Below, in pieces: positions 9,061 to 16,504 of a stretch of DNA of 64,000 bases. Under the pieces are notes generated by a model. That model made no database searches. It was not told where the DNA came from and saw nothing but the letters and a program-made list of their open reading frames with translations. A program made the position numbers and the translations under genes. The stretch is from an uncultured Clostridia bacterium. GTDB lineage: Bacteria > Bacillota > Clostridia > Peptostreptococcales > Anaerovoracaceae. Within the stretch, counting starts at the first letter, position 1. Each line of letters begins with the position of its first letter. Where the stretch lies: the NCBI GenBank assembly GCA_934281605.1, contig CAKQXD010000005.1:62001-126000 (forward strand). Reading direction: 5' to 3'.

Positions 9061-9086
9061 AAAGCACTCTTCGGAGTGCGGTTTTT
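9061..9086 (+). terminator. Terminator-like hairpin in the serA leader (attenuator candidate)
   Basis: GCACTC, loop TTCG, GAGTGC followed by GGTTTTT. The cUUCGg loop is the ultra-stable tetraloop. It lies between the serA promoter and the start codon, so it can only act by ending or slowing serA transcripts. Stem is only six pairs, so efficiency is uncertain. Confidence 0.55.
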
Positions 9087-9119
9087 ACTTAATCATTTCA
9101 AGTCGAGAGGTGAACAGAC

Positions 9120-10250
9120 ATGTACAAAATTGGAACACTCAACAAAATCTCACCGGTTGGCCTGGCTCGTCTGACAGACGACTACACAGTCGTAGAAGAC
9201 GTTCAGGAAGCAAACGGTATCATTCTCAGAAGTTACGATATGCACGAGATGGAGCTCTCTGACAACCTGCTGGCAGTCGGAAGAGCCGGCGCTGGAGTAA
9301 ACAATATTCCACTGGATAAATGCGCTGCTCAGGGCATTGTGGTATTCAACGCTCCAGGCGCTAATGCCAATGCGGTAAAGGAACTGTGCCTGACCGGTAT
9401 GCTGCTGGCAGCCAGAAATGTTCCTGACGGTCTGGCATGGGCTTCCACCCTGGCCGGAACAGAAGGCGTAGGCAAAGCCGTAGAAAAGGGCAAGGGCCAG
9501 TTCGCCGGAACAGAAATCAAGGGCAAGACCTTAGGTGTGATCGGTCTGGGCGCTATCGGCGTACTGGTAGCCAATGCTGCAGAAACGCTGGGTATGAACG
9601 TCATCGGTTACGACCCGTTCCTGTCCGTTAAGGCAGCTCACTCCCTGTCCAACACCATCGATATCGCAGATGCGCTGAAGGATCTGTATCCGCAGTGCGA
9701 TTATATCTCCATCCACGTACCTGTAATGGATGATACCAAGGGCATGATCAACGCGGAAGCCATCGCACAGATGAAGGACGGCGTTGTATTCTTGAACTTT
9801 GCCAGAGACAAACTGGTAAACGATGCTGATATGCTGGCTGCCCTCGAAAGCGGCAAGGTGAAGAAGTACGTAACGGACTTCCCGAACGACGCTGTGATCG
9901 GCAAGGAAGGCGTGATCGCAACTCCGCATCTGGGAGCATCCTCCGCAGAAGCAGAAGACAACTGCGCTGTTATGGCTGCTGACGAGATCATGGATTACCT
10001 GGAAAACGGCAATATCGTAAATTCCGTAAACATGCCGGCCTGCACGCTGGGACCGAAGAAAGGAACCAGAATCGCAGTCATCTCCAAGGCTGACGCCGGC
10101 GCACTGGAAAAGGTTGCCGCTATCGCAGACGGCGATGTGATCAACAAGACGAGAGGCGACTATGCTTACACGCTGGCTGAAACATCCGGCGATGTAGACG
10201 CTGCCGCTCTGGAAGGCGAAGGCATCATCCGCGTACGGATTTTGAAATAA
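9120..10250 (+). CDS. serA: D-3-phosphoglycerate dehydrogenase
   Basis: NAD-dependent enzyme that oxidises 3-phosphoglycerate in the first step of serine synthesis; 376 residues. The NAD Rossmann motif is VIGLGAIGVLVA (about 142-153), followed by GYDP; the substrate Arg sits in LNFARDKLV and the catalytic His in ATPHLGAS. After residue 310 there is a short, ACT-like regulatory tail (about 65 residues) rather than the full ASB-ACT of long SerA forms. ATG is preceded by GAGAGGTGAACAGAC. It is divergent from serC; the pair supplies phosphoserine. A strong terminator follows at 10266. Confidence 0.95.
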   Translation: MYKIGTLNKISPVGLARLTDDYTVVEDVQEANGIILRSYDMHEMELSDNLLAVGRAGAGVNNIPLDKCAAQGIVVFNAPGANANAVKELCLTGMLLAARNVPDGLAWASTLAGTEGVGKAVEKGKGQFAGTEIKGKTLGVIGLGAIGVLVANAAETLGMNVIGYDPFLSVKAAHSLSNTIDIADALKDLYPQCDYISIHVPVMDDTKGMINAEAIAQMKDGVVFLNFARDKLVNDADMLAALESGKVKKYVTDFPNDAVIGKEGVIATPHLGASSAEAEDNCAVMAADEIMDYLENGNIVNSVNMPACTLGPKKGTRIAVISKADAGALEKVAAIADGDVINKTRGDYAYTLAETSGDVDAAALEGEGIIRVRILK

Positions 10251-10265
10251 AAAACAAAATTTTTC

Positions 10266-10303
10266 TATCTCCAGCCGTAGTTGTATGGTTGGAGATATTT
10301 TTA
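10266..10303 (+). terminator. serA intrinsic terminator
   Basis: Stem TATCTCCAGCC / GGTTGGAGATA (one G-U pair) with a 10-base loop followed by TTTTTA, 15 bases after the serA stop. Confidence 0.85.
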
Positions 10304-10415
10304 TGCGGATTTGGTTTGCAGGCAGCGCCTGTATTCTAAAGGGTTCATGCAATGAAGACGACTTGTTGCCGGAAGATCATCTTGATTTTTTGACCAGTGA
10401 TATATCTGGTGCGAG

Positions 10416-10559
10416 TCAGGATGAAAAAATGGAAATCTTTGGGCGGTTTTTCATCTTAAAATCGCAATATCTCAAAATAACGATGAACGCCTTTGTAAAG
10501 AGCATGAATTAGGAGGAGTTTCATCGTTAATCTTGGATTACGAAGCAGTTAGGATGAAT
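10416..10559 (-). repeat. 145-bp five-box dispersed repeat, copy E
   Basis: Most diverged of five copies in this window. On the minus strand boxes ATTCATCCTAA, CGATGAAAC, GTTCATCG, AGATGAAAAA and TTTCATCCTGA begin at offsets 0, 34, 72, 104 and 133. The element sits in the convergent gap between serA and the YihY gene and its box-1 end touches the transposase remnant at 10570-10652. Open frames across it look accidental. Confidence 0.65.
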
Positions 10560-10569
10560 GCTGACGGGT

Positions 10570-10652
10570 TTCATCTCAGCAGACTTTCCAACGGGCCCAT
10601 GGAATCGTCGAATCATATTGCAAAGGGTCTGAAAAAGAATGAAATTTCTTTT
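10570..10652 (+). pseudogene. Remnant of a transposase C-terminus (ISL3-like)
   Basis: One frame reads GFHLSRLSNGPMESSN followed by HIAKGLKKNEISF. The block RLSNGPMES is the hallmark of the C-terminal end of ISL3-type transposases, where it continues into a Asn- and Lys-rich stretch. No catalytic DDE region, no inverted repeats and no start are left, so this is a decayed end of an insertion sequence. Family assignment comes from memory of the motif, not from a search. Confidence 0.55.
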
Positions 10653-10654
10653 AG

Positions 10655-10686
10655 AAAAACTGGAGATTCGAATATCGAATCTCCAG
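10655..10686 (-). terminator. Terminator of the YihY-family gene
   Basis: Perfect 12-bp stem CTGGAGATTCGA / TCGAATCTCCAG with a three-base loop; on the minus strand it is followed by TTTTTC. It ends transcription of the leftward YihY gene. Confidence 0.85.
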
Positions 10687-10720
10687 CTGTGTTTTGTTAT
10701 TCCGTTTTCTCAGATCTTTT

Positions 10721-11587
10721 TCACCGTCTAAGATAATAATCCGGATAGCCGGTCCAGCCGCCTTTCGTATCTGCCCAAACCTTGTTGCACAACACGCCCA
10801 AAAGCAGCACCCAGGCCAGCAGGAAAAACCAGATCAGGATAGCGATGACCGATGAGAGTGCGCCGTAGAGCAAGTCATAGTCTGCCAGCGAAGTCGCATA
10901 CTTTGCATAAAACGCTGTAACGACTAAGATCCCGGCCGACGCAAAGATGCTCCCCGGAATGATCTGCCGAAACTTCACTTTCTCCGTTGGCAGAATGTAG
11001 TAATTGTAACTGATCATCAGAAAATACAATGCGAATCCGATGAGCCACCGCAGCCACATCCAGATACTGTCTTCATATTTCGCTGCATCTATCTTTAACA
11101 GGCCAAGGACCATTTCTAAAATCAATTCACCATAAACAAGGATCACGATGGCAAACACGACCGTAATAATAGTCACGATCATCGTACGAATCGAACGGAT
11201 CCTCTCTACGAAGTAATTTCTTCCCGTGCTCTGTCCACCGGTCATCGTATAATTGGTGATCCGCATGATAGAAAAGGACGCCCGTGATCCCGCCCACAAA
11301 GCGATCACCAGAAAAATGATATTCCCGTATCCGGCCGAAGAAAACTCAAACAATTTTTCCATGATCGCCGGTATCTTATGCCCTGTATAAGATTCAAACA
11401 GGCTCAATGCTGAGGCGATAGAAATATCAAACACACCCAGGATCTGTGTGACCAGCAGGATGATCGGCACGATGGAAAGCAGCAGATAAAAGGCGATCTG
11501 CGCCGCGAATCCCTGGTAGTACGGATCCTGCAGCTGCTTGAATCCCAGTATGAACATGTTACGAAGTCTGATTCCAAATTTCGCCAC
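10721..11587 (-). CDS. YihY/virulence factor BrkB family membrane protein
   Basis: Integral membrane protein of 288 residues with about six transmembrane helices (for example LLLSIVPIILLVTQILGVF near 33-51 and VIAILIWFFLLAWVLLLG near the C-terminus). It matches the YihY/BrkB family: early AAQIAFYLLLSIVPI, then the ALWAGSR and LYGALSSVIAILIWFF signatures. The family was once called RNase BN, which is incorrect for these proteins; the role is unknown, with transport of lipids or ions suggested. It starts one base after the rdgB stop, so the two share an mRNA. Confidence 0.9.
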   Translation of the reverse strand: MAKFGIRLRNMFILGFKQLQDPYYQGFAAQIAFYLLLSIVPIILLVTQILGVFDISIASALSLFESYTGHKIPAIMEKLFEFSSAGYGNIIFLVIALWAGSRASFSIMRITNYTMTGGQSTGRNYFVERIRSIRTMIVTIITVVFAIVILVYGELILEMVLGLLKIDAAKYEDSIWMWLRWLIGFALYFLMISYNYYILPTEKVKFRQIIPGSIFASAGILVVTAFYAKYATSLADYDLLYGALSSVIAILIWFFLLAWVLLLGVLCNKVWADTKGGWTGYPDYYLRR

Positions 11588-12196
11588 TTAACGGCTCTCC
11601 TCTCGTTCCTGCAGCTTCTCCCGCAGTTTCTGCAAAGCATTGGCCCTGTGGCTGATCCGATTCTTCAGCTCCGCATCCAGCTCGCCAAACGTATTCTCAT
11701 AGCCCTCCGGGATAAACAGCGGATCATAGCCGAAACCGTGATCTCCCTTAGCCTCCAGCACGATATGGCCTTCCACCTCACCTCGTGCCACCAGAGTCTC
11801 TCCATCGGGGAATACCATGGTGATCACCGAAACGAACCGGCCTGTCCGCTTCTCGTAAGGCACGTCTTTGATCAGATCGATCAGTTTCCGGTTGTTTGCT
11901 TCATCGTCTCCGTCTTCTCCTGCAAAGCGTGCAGAATAAACTCCCGGCGCACCGTCAAGGCAGTCCACCTCAAGCCCCGAGTCATCGGCAATGGTGGTCT
12001 TCCCGCAAAGCTTCATGATCTCATAGGCTTTTTTATAGGAATTTTCTTCAAAGGTCTCGCCGTCCTCGACGATTTCTATATCGGGTACCCCCGCTTCATT
12101 ACGGGCGATGATATCCATGCCAAATTCTTTCGTGATAGCTTCGATTTCTATGATTTTATGTTTATTTTGTGTCGCAGCAACAATCGTATGTGTCAT
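11588..12196 (-). CDS. rdgB: XTP/dITP diphosphatase (RdgB/HAM1 family)
   Basis: Nucleotide-pool sanitising enzyme of 202 residues that hydrolyses XTP, dITP and ITP to monophosphates. Signatures: ATQNKHKIIEIEAI at the N-terminus (the usual SxNxxK), the catalytic ADDSGLEVDCLDGAPGVYSA near 70-88 and HGFGYDPLFIPEG near 152-164, ending in SHRANALQKL. Length is typical. It is the first gene of a two-gene leftward unit with the YihY protein. Confidence 0.95.
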   Translation of the reverse strand: MTHTIVAATQNKHKIIEIEAITKEFGMDIIARNEAGVPDIEIVEDGETFEENSYKKAYEIMKLCGKTTIADDSGLEVDCLDGAPGVYSARFAGEDGDDEANNRKLIDLIKDVPYEKRTGRFVSVITMVFPDGETLVARGEVEGHIVLEAKGDHGFGYDPLFIPEGYENTFGELDAELKNRISHRANALQKLREKLQEREESR

Positions 12197-12359
12197 TCCA
12201 TATTCTCCTGTACAAAAATCTCAATGCCCCGCAAAATCCCTGCGGAAGCGCACAAATAGTGGGTTTATTATACCATGGATTTCCTAGACTTTCCATAATT
12301 TATAGTGTAAAATGTTTCTCATGAATGTCAAACCGCAGGATGCAGAGGGAGTGAAAAAC

Positions 12360-13274
12360 ATGAATATCGTAATTTTTGACGGCTATACCATCAATCCGGG
12401 GGATCTGAGCTGGAACAAGCTGGATGCTCTATGCGACAAGCTGACCGTCTTTGATTCCACACCAGAGGACAAAGCCCATGCCCGCCTGGCAGGAAACGAG
12501 ATCCTGATGACCAGCAAATGCCCCATCACCCGTGAGCTGATGGAACACAACCCGCAGTTGAAATACATCGGCTGCACAGCGACCGGCTACAACAACATCG
12601 ACGTAGAAGCCGCCACAGATCTGGGGATCGCAGTCACCAACATCCCTGCCTATTCCACCGATGCAGTGGCACAGCATACCATCGCTCTCATGCTGGAGCT
12701 TGCCAATCACGTGGCTCTGCACAACGCCTCGGTACAAAAGGGAGACTGGGCAGAAAACCCGTATTTCTGCTACTGGAAAAAACCCGTCACCCTGCTGTCC
12801 GGAAAATCGCTGGGGATCATAGGCTACGGCGCCATCGGCAAACGAGTCGCTGAGATCGCCCGTGCACTGGGGATGGAGATCCGCATTTACAGTCAGGATC
12901 CTTCTGCTACCATGAAATCCGATTTCATTTCACTCCACTGCCCGCTGACAAAGGAAAACCAGAAAATGGTCAACGCCGAGTTTCTCATCAATATGAAGCC
13001 GGGCGCTGTTCTCATCAACACGGCAAGGGGAGGCCTTGTGGATGAACGCGCGTTAGCGGACGCCCTGAAAACGGGCTTTATCGGAGGAGCCGCCCTGGAC
13101 GTCCTGGCGGAAGAACCTCCTTCAGAGAACTGTCCTCTCATCGGACTTGACAACTGTATCATCACCCCGCACATCGCATGGTCGCCGAAGGAAATGCGCC
13201 AGGCCGTCATCGACATTCTGGCCGATAATCTTCAGAGCTGGCTTGCCGGCGGGACAAAAAACCGGGTAGACTGA
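12360..13274 (+). CDS. D-2-hydroxyacid dehydrogenase (glycerate dehydrogenase-like)
   Basis: NAD-dependent 2-hydroxyacid dehydrogenase of 304 residues, most like HprA-type glycerate/hydroxypyruvate reductases. Rossmann motif GIIGYGAIGKRVAEIA; catalytic triad Arg in INTARGGLVDE, Glu in DVLAEEPP and His in ITPHIAWS. An in-frame ATG lies at 12312, but the ATG at 12360 follows GAGGGAG and is the start that aligns with the family. The region after the Rossmann motif is shorter than usual (YSQDPSATMKSDFISLHCPLT). It sits 75 bases before the NhaC antiporter on the same strand. Substrate specificity is inferred. Confidence 0.9.
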   Translation: MNIVIFDGYTINPGDLSWNKLDALCDKLTVFDSTPEDKAHARLAGNEILMTSKCPITRELMEHNPQLKYIGCTATGYNNIDVEAATDLGIAVTNIPAYSTDAVAQHTIALMLELANHVALHNASVQKGDWAENPYFCYWKKPVTLLSGKSLGIIGYGAIGKRVAEIARALGMEIRIYSQDPSATMKSDFISLHCPLTKENQKMVNAEFLINMKPGAVLINTARGGLVDERALADALKTGFIGGAALDVLAEEPPSENCPLIGLDNCIITPHIAWSPKEMRQAVIDILADNLQSWLAGGTKNRVD

Positions 13275-13349
13275 TCCCGACGATCATCTACTTGCAATCA
13301 TCATCATTTATTATTTACAATTTCATTATTTTCAGGAGGAAATTCCATC

Positions 13350-14678
13350 ATGAAACATCGAATTTTCGCGCTGCTGCCGTTCTTTGTTTTCGTGGTGATC
13401 TTCGCCGGAGCCGGGATCATCAGCAAAGACTTTTACAGCATGCCTGCGTATGTCGCTTTTCTTATTGCTCTGTTCATTGGATTTCTGCAAAACAGAAAGA
13501 TCTCCTATAACGAAAAGCTGGAGATCGTCGCCAAGGGAGCCGGAGATGTGAACATCATCACCATGGTTCTCATCTTTCTGGTTGCCGGAGCATTTTCCGG
13601 GATCGTCACAGCTGCAGGGGGCGTAGAAAGCACGGTAAACCTGGGGCTTTCCATCATACCGCCACAGTTTATGGTAGTCGGCCTTTTTATTATCGGCTGC
13701 TTTATCTCCATTTCCATGGGAACTTCCATGGGGACCATCACAGCGCTGGCCCCGATCGCGCTGGGCGTAGCGGAACAGACCAGCTTCCCGGTGGCAGTGT
13801 GCATCGGTTCCGTCGTGTGCGGCGCCATGTTCGGGGACAACCTTTCCTTTATCTCCGACACCACCATCGCAGCGGTACGGACCCAGGGCTGTAAGATGAA
13901 CGACAAGTTCAAGCAGAATTTCTTTATTGTTCTGCCTGCTGCCATCGCAACGATCATCATCTTCTTCCTCACAACACGCCATCTGAGCTACACGGTAGAA
14001 GTAGGCGATTACAACTTCTTCGAAGTAATCCCTTATCTGGTGGTTCTGATCGGTGCGCTGATCGGATTTAATGTGTTCGCCGTATTATTCTCCGGTATCA
14101 TTTTGTCCATGATCGTTGGGATCTATAACGGTTCCTTTTCTTTCCTGGAATCCTTCGGCGTCATCGGAGAAGGTATGACAGGGCTGTTTGAGATCTCCAT
14201 TATCTCCATCATCGTGGCCTGCATCATCGCACTGATCAAGGAGAACGGAGGAATATCACTGATCATCGATGTGATAAAGAAATCTGTAAAAGGCAAACGT
14301 GGAGCAGAACTTGGTATCGGTATCCTGGTGCTGCTGGTGGACTTCTGCACCGCTAACAACACGGTCGCCATCGTGATCGCAGGTCCTGTTGCCAAGGACA
14401 TCGGAGACGAATTCGGCGTAGAACCGAAGCGGGTCGCATCCATTCTGGACATCTTCGCATCCGTCGGTCAGGGACTGATTCCTTACGGAGCACAGCTTCT
14501 TACTGCTGCAGCCATCGTTAAGATCTCACCGATCGCCATCCTGCCCCACCTGTACTACCCGATCCTGATGCTGGTCAGCGTACTTTTGTTCATCGCATTC
14601 CGCCCGCAAAAGGACAATAAAAAACCAGTTCCCGCAGAAGTGGAACCGGCTGAAGCAGAAACCGAACCTATAAAATAA
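13350..14678 (+). CDS. NhaC-family Na+/H+ antiporter
   Basis: Polytopic membrane protein of 442 residues with about eleven helices. Motifs typical of NhaC are FISISMGTSMGTITAL near 115-130, GDNLSFISDTTIAA near 168-181 and CTANNTVAIVIAGP near 333-346. It would exchange Na+ for H+ or transport a small organic anion with Na+. AGGAGG precedes the ATG. The C-terminal tail is Pro- and Glu-rich. Its last 11 bases overlap the end of the convergent PAP2 gene. Confidence 0.9.
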   Translation: MKHRIFALLPFFVFVVIFAGAGIISKDFYSMPAYVAFLIALFIGFLQNRKISYNEKLEIVAKGAGDVNIITMVLIFLVAGAFSGIVTAAGGVESTVNLGLSIIPPQFMVVGLFIIGCFISISMGTSMGTITALAPIALGVAEQTSFPVAVCIGSVVCGAMFGDNLSFISDTTIAAVRTQGCKMNDKFKQNFFIVLPAAIATIIIFFLTTRHLSYTVEVGDYNFFEVIPYLVVLIGALIGFNVFAVLFSGIILSMIVGIYNGSFSFLESFGVIGEGMTGLFEISIISIIVACIIALIKENGGISLIIDVIKKSVKGKRGAELGIGILVLLVDFCTANNTVAIVIAGPVAKDIGDEFGVEPKRVASILDIFASVGQGLIPYGAQLLTAAAIVKISPIAILPHLYYPILMLVSVLLFIAFRPQKDNKKPVPAEVEPAEAETEPIK

Positions 14679-15159
14679 ACAGAAGCATTCCGCACAGGAT
14701 CCCGGATACAGCGCCTGCCAGGACGTCTTTTGTAAAATGAACGCCGCCCAGCACCCTGGAAACGGCCAGCAAAAGACTGCAGACCCCCAGAAAGATCCCC
14801 AGCGGATGACAGGTATAGAATACGGTCACAGCGATGACAAAAGCAGAAAAAACATGCCTGCTTGGGAAAGATTTTCCCCTAGTATCTTTCTTGATCAAAG
14901 AAGGTGTGTCAAAGACCTCATAGGGTCTCGGCGCATTGTAAAGATACCGGAACACACTTAATACAATAAAAGAAACAGCCGGAACGAGGATGGCTTTTCC
15001 CAGTTCCGGCTTTTTATTTACCACTAAATACAGCAGAAACAGCGGGTAGATGATATAGGAAATCCTGGTCAGGATCCGATCCGACCAGATCACGTATCCA
15101 TATAGCACAGGAGTCCTTCGGATTTTGTCCAGCATCGCCTGGTATGTTTCCCGCTTCAT
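14668..15159 (-). CDS. PAP2-family phosphatase (undecaprenyl-PP or lipid phosphate phosphatase-like)
   Basis: Membrane phosphatase of 163 residues with the three PAP2 motifs: RPYEVFDTP (part of KxxxxxxRP), FPSRHVFS and SRVLGGVHFTKDVLAG with the catalytic His and Asp. Probable substrate is a lipid diphosphate such as undecaprenyl-PP, active at the outer face. A longer frame reaches 15291, but it overlaps crcB and its extra residues are not family-like; AAAGGGGAGTTTTTG directly precedes the ATG at 15159. It is convergent with NhaC. Confidence 0.88.
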   Translation of the reverse strand: MKRETYQAMLDKIRRTPVLYGYVIWSDRILTRISYIIYPLFLLYLVVNKKPELGKAILVPAVSFIVLSVFRYLYNAPRPYEVFDTPSLIKKDTRGKSFPSRHVFSAFVIAVTVFYTCHPLGIFLGVCSLLLAVSRVLGGVHFTKDVLAGAVSGILCGMLLFIL

Positions 15160-15187
15160 CAAAAACTCCCCTTTCTGCTTTCTTTGT

Positions 15188-15568
15188 TTATGCCTGCAAA
15201 GTTCCCGCAAGCCATTTTCCACCCAGCACACCTGCGACACACAGCGCGACGCTTGCAAGCGCGTATACTGCAAAGGCCGCTGGCCGTCCACTTTCCAGAA
15301 GATCCAGAGACTCCAGCGAAAAGGTGGAAAAGGTCGTGAATCCGCCGCAGATCCCTACCTTTAAAAAGAGGACTGCAGCCGGGCTCAGCAACTCAGTAGA
15401 GTCCGCCGTCTTTACGATCATTCCGATTAAAATCGCTCCCAAAACATTGATCAGCAGCGTGTGATATGGCAGACTGCCTCTTTGCAGGAACGGGATCAGC
15501 CCCATCAGATAGCGAAGCACCGCGCCCACAAAACCGCCTGCGCCAACCGCTGCACAGTTTAACAGCAT
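15188..15568 (-). CDS. crcB: Fluoride channel CrcB/Fluc
   Basis: Small membrane protein of 126 residues with four helices and the Fluc hallmarks GGFVGAVLRY near the start, NVLGAILIG and GGFTTFSTFSLE. Two copies assemble as an antiparallel dimer that lets fluoride leave the cell. Here only one copy is seen, so it would be a homodimer, or the partner lies elsewhere. The gene follows two related small membrane-protein genes by 4 bases. I looked for a fluoride riboswitch in the leader at 16311-16395 and did not find one. Confidence 0.93.
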   Translation of the reverse strand: MLLNCAAVGAGGFVGAVLRYLMGLIPFLQRGSLPYHTLLINVLGAILIGMIVKTADSTELLSPAAVLFLKVGICGGFTTFSTFSLESLDLLESGRPAAFAVYALASVALCVAGVLGGKWLAGTLQA

Positions 15569-15572
15569 AAGT

Positions 15573-15872
15573 CTATCCTTTCAGCAAAGCCTTGCGCAGA
15601 ACTTTTTTCGGATCAGCCGCCAGAAGTCTTATGAGCCAGATGATCAGTCCTGCCAGAACGACAACGATCCCCAGTAAAAATGCGCCGAAAGACGTATCGA
15701 AAACCGGGCCGCCTTCCTGCAGATAAGCGATCACATGATCCACTGTCCACATCAGTGTCGCCCCCCAGTACATCAGACTTAAAAATCCCAGGCGATACCG
15801 GCGATCCGGCAGCTTCACATACCATACGAGAGTCGCTGCAATAGCTGCTGCAGCTGTTAAAATCAAATACAT
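15573..15872 (-). CDS. Small membrane protein, paralogue of the upstream gene
   Basis: Unrecognised protein of 99 residues with three predicted helices (about 1-17, 28-48, 65-86). The central stretch SLMYWGATLMWTVDHVIAYL with EGGPVF resembles LNTMLWGGSALLCVEHIWHG with VPWPPF in the next gene, so the two are distant relatives that probably act as a pair. It starts 3 bases after the previous stop and ends 4 bases before crcB. Function unknown; a subunit of a two-component membrane complex is inference. Confidence 0.75.
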   Translation of the reverse strand: MYLILTAAAAIAATLVWYVKLPDRRYRLGFLSLMYWGATLMWTVDHVIAYLQEGGPVFDTSFGAFLLGIVVVLAGLIIWLIRLLAADPKKVLRKALLKG

Positions 15873-15875
15873 TTC

Positions 15876-16310
15876 CTATACCTCCTGCTCTGCACGTTCT
15901 TCCGCATCCAGCTTCCCTGCAAGGCGTTCTGCAATCAGAGTCATCCCAAACCATACGCCGGTGATAACAGCTGCCATTGCCGTTCCGTAAACAGCGATTT
16001 CCTGCAGCATTGGAACGATCTCGGACGGCGTCTGCATCACCGTTAAGAATGGCGGCCATGGAACGACTTCCCCATGCCAGATATGTTCTACACATAAAAG
16101 TGCAGAGCCGCCCCAAAGCATGGTATTGAGCCATTTTAACTTGCGGCTCCAGGAAATTCTATGCTTCGGTTTTGCGGATTCCTGTGCGCACTGTGCATTC
16201 TCTATGTGTTCTACGGAAACGTGCTGCGCTTCCCTTTCTTTCTGATCCAGTTTCTTCTGCAGTACTGTGGTTACTACCGCTTCCGCTGCCGGTGCTATAA
16301 AACAAGCCAT
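15876..16310 (-). CDS. Small membrane protein, first gene of the crcB operon
   Basis: Protein of 144 residues starting MACFIAPAAEA. A hydrophilic basic linker (about 20-57) separates a short N-terminal hydrophobic segment from helices near 60-77 and 100-125. I recognise this type from other Clostridia as a conserved hypothetical, without a known role. The Trp/His motif MLWGGSALLCVEHIWHG is shared with the following protein. A consensus promoter (TTGACA, 18 bases, TATAGT) lies upstream and AGGAGGTAATTTGAG precedes the ATG. Confidence 0.75.
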   Translation of the reverse strand: MACFIAPAAEAVVTTVLQKKLDQKEREAQHVSVEHIENAQCAQESAKPKHRISWSRKLKWLNTMLWGGSALLCVEHIWHGEVVPWPPFLTVMQTPSEIVPMLQEIAVYGTAMAAVITGVWFGMTLIAERLAGKLDAEERAEQEV

Positions 16311-16395
16311 CTCAAATTACCTCCTAAATGTGTAAACCAATTTTATACAAGCTTTCTGTTCGCCGGATCTGCCCGGCAAAATTCCAATTCATTTA

Positions 16396-16425
16396 ACTAT
16401 ACTACCTGCGGCGAGGCTCTGTCAA
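16396..16425 (-). promoter_or_regulatory. Promoter of the crcB operon
   Basis: Minus strand TTGACA, 18-base spacer, TATAGT, about 85 bases before the ATG at 16310. The leader also holds a small hairpin GCCGG/CCGGC without a T tract. Confidence 0.75.
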
Positions 16426-16504
16426 GAATTCCTCGCTTAAAACCTCTTCTTTCCCGGAAGATTTTAGTGTAAAATAGAAGCATCAAAGGGAAAGGAGTGC
16501 CGTC

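Noticed and set aside
9039..9119. T-box or serine leader in front of serA
   Set aside because: The leader is about 75 bases and has only one hairpin; there is no T-box motif or leader peptide.
10285..10512. 75-codon frame after serA
   Set aside because: Begins inside the serA terminator and runs across the 145-bp repeat copy E; not a gene.
16311..16395. Fluoride riboswitch before the crcB operon
   Set aside because: The leader is short, has only one plain hairpin and lacks the conserved pseudoknot pattern.
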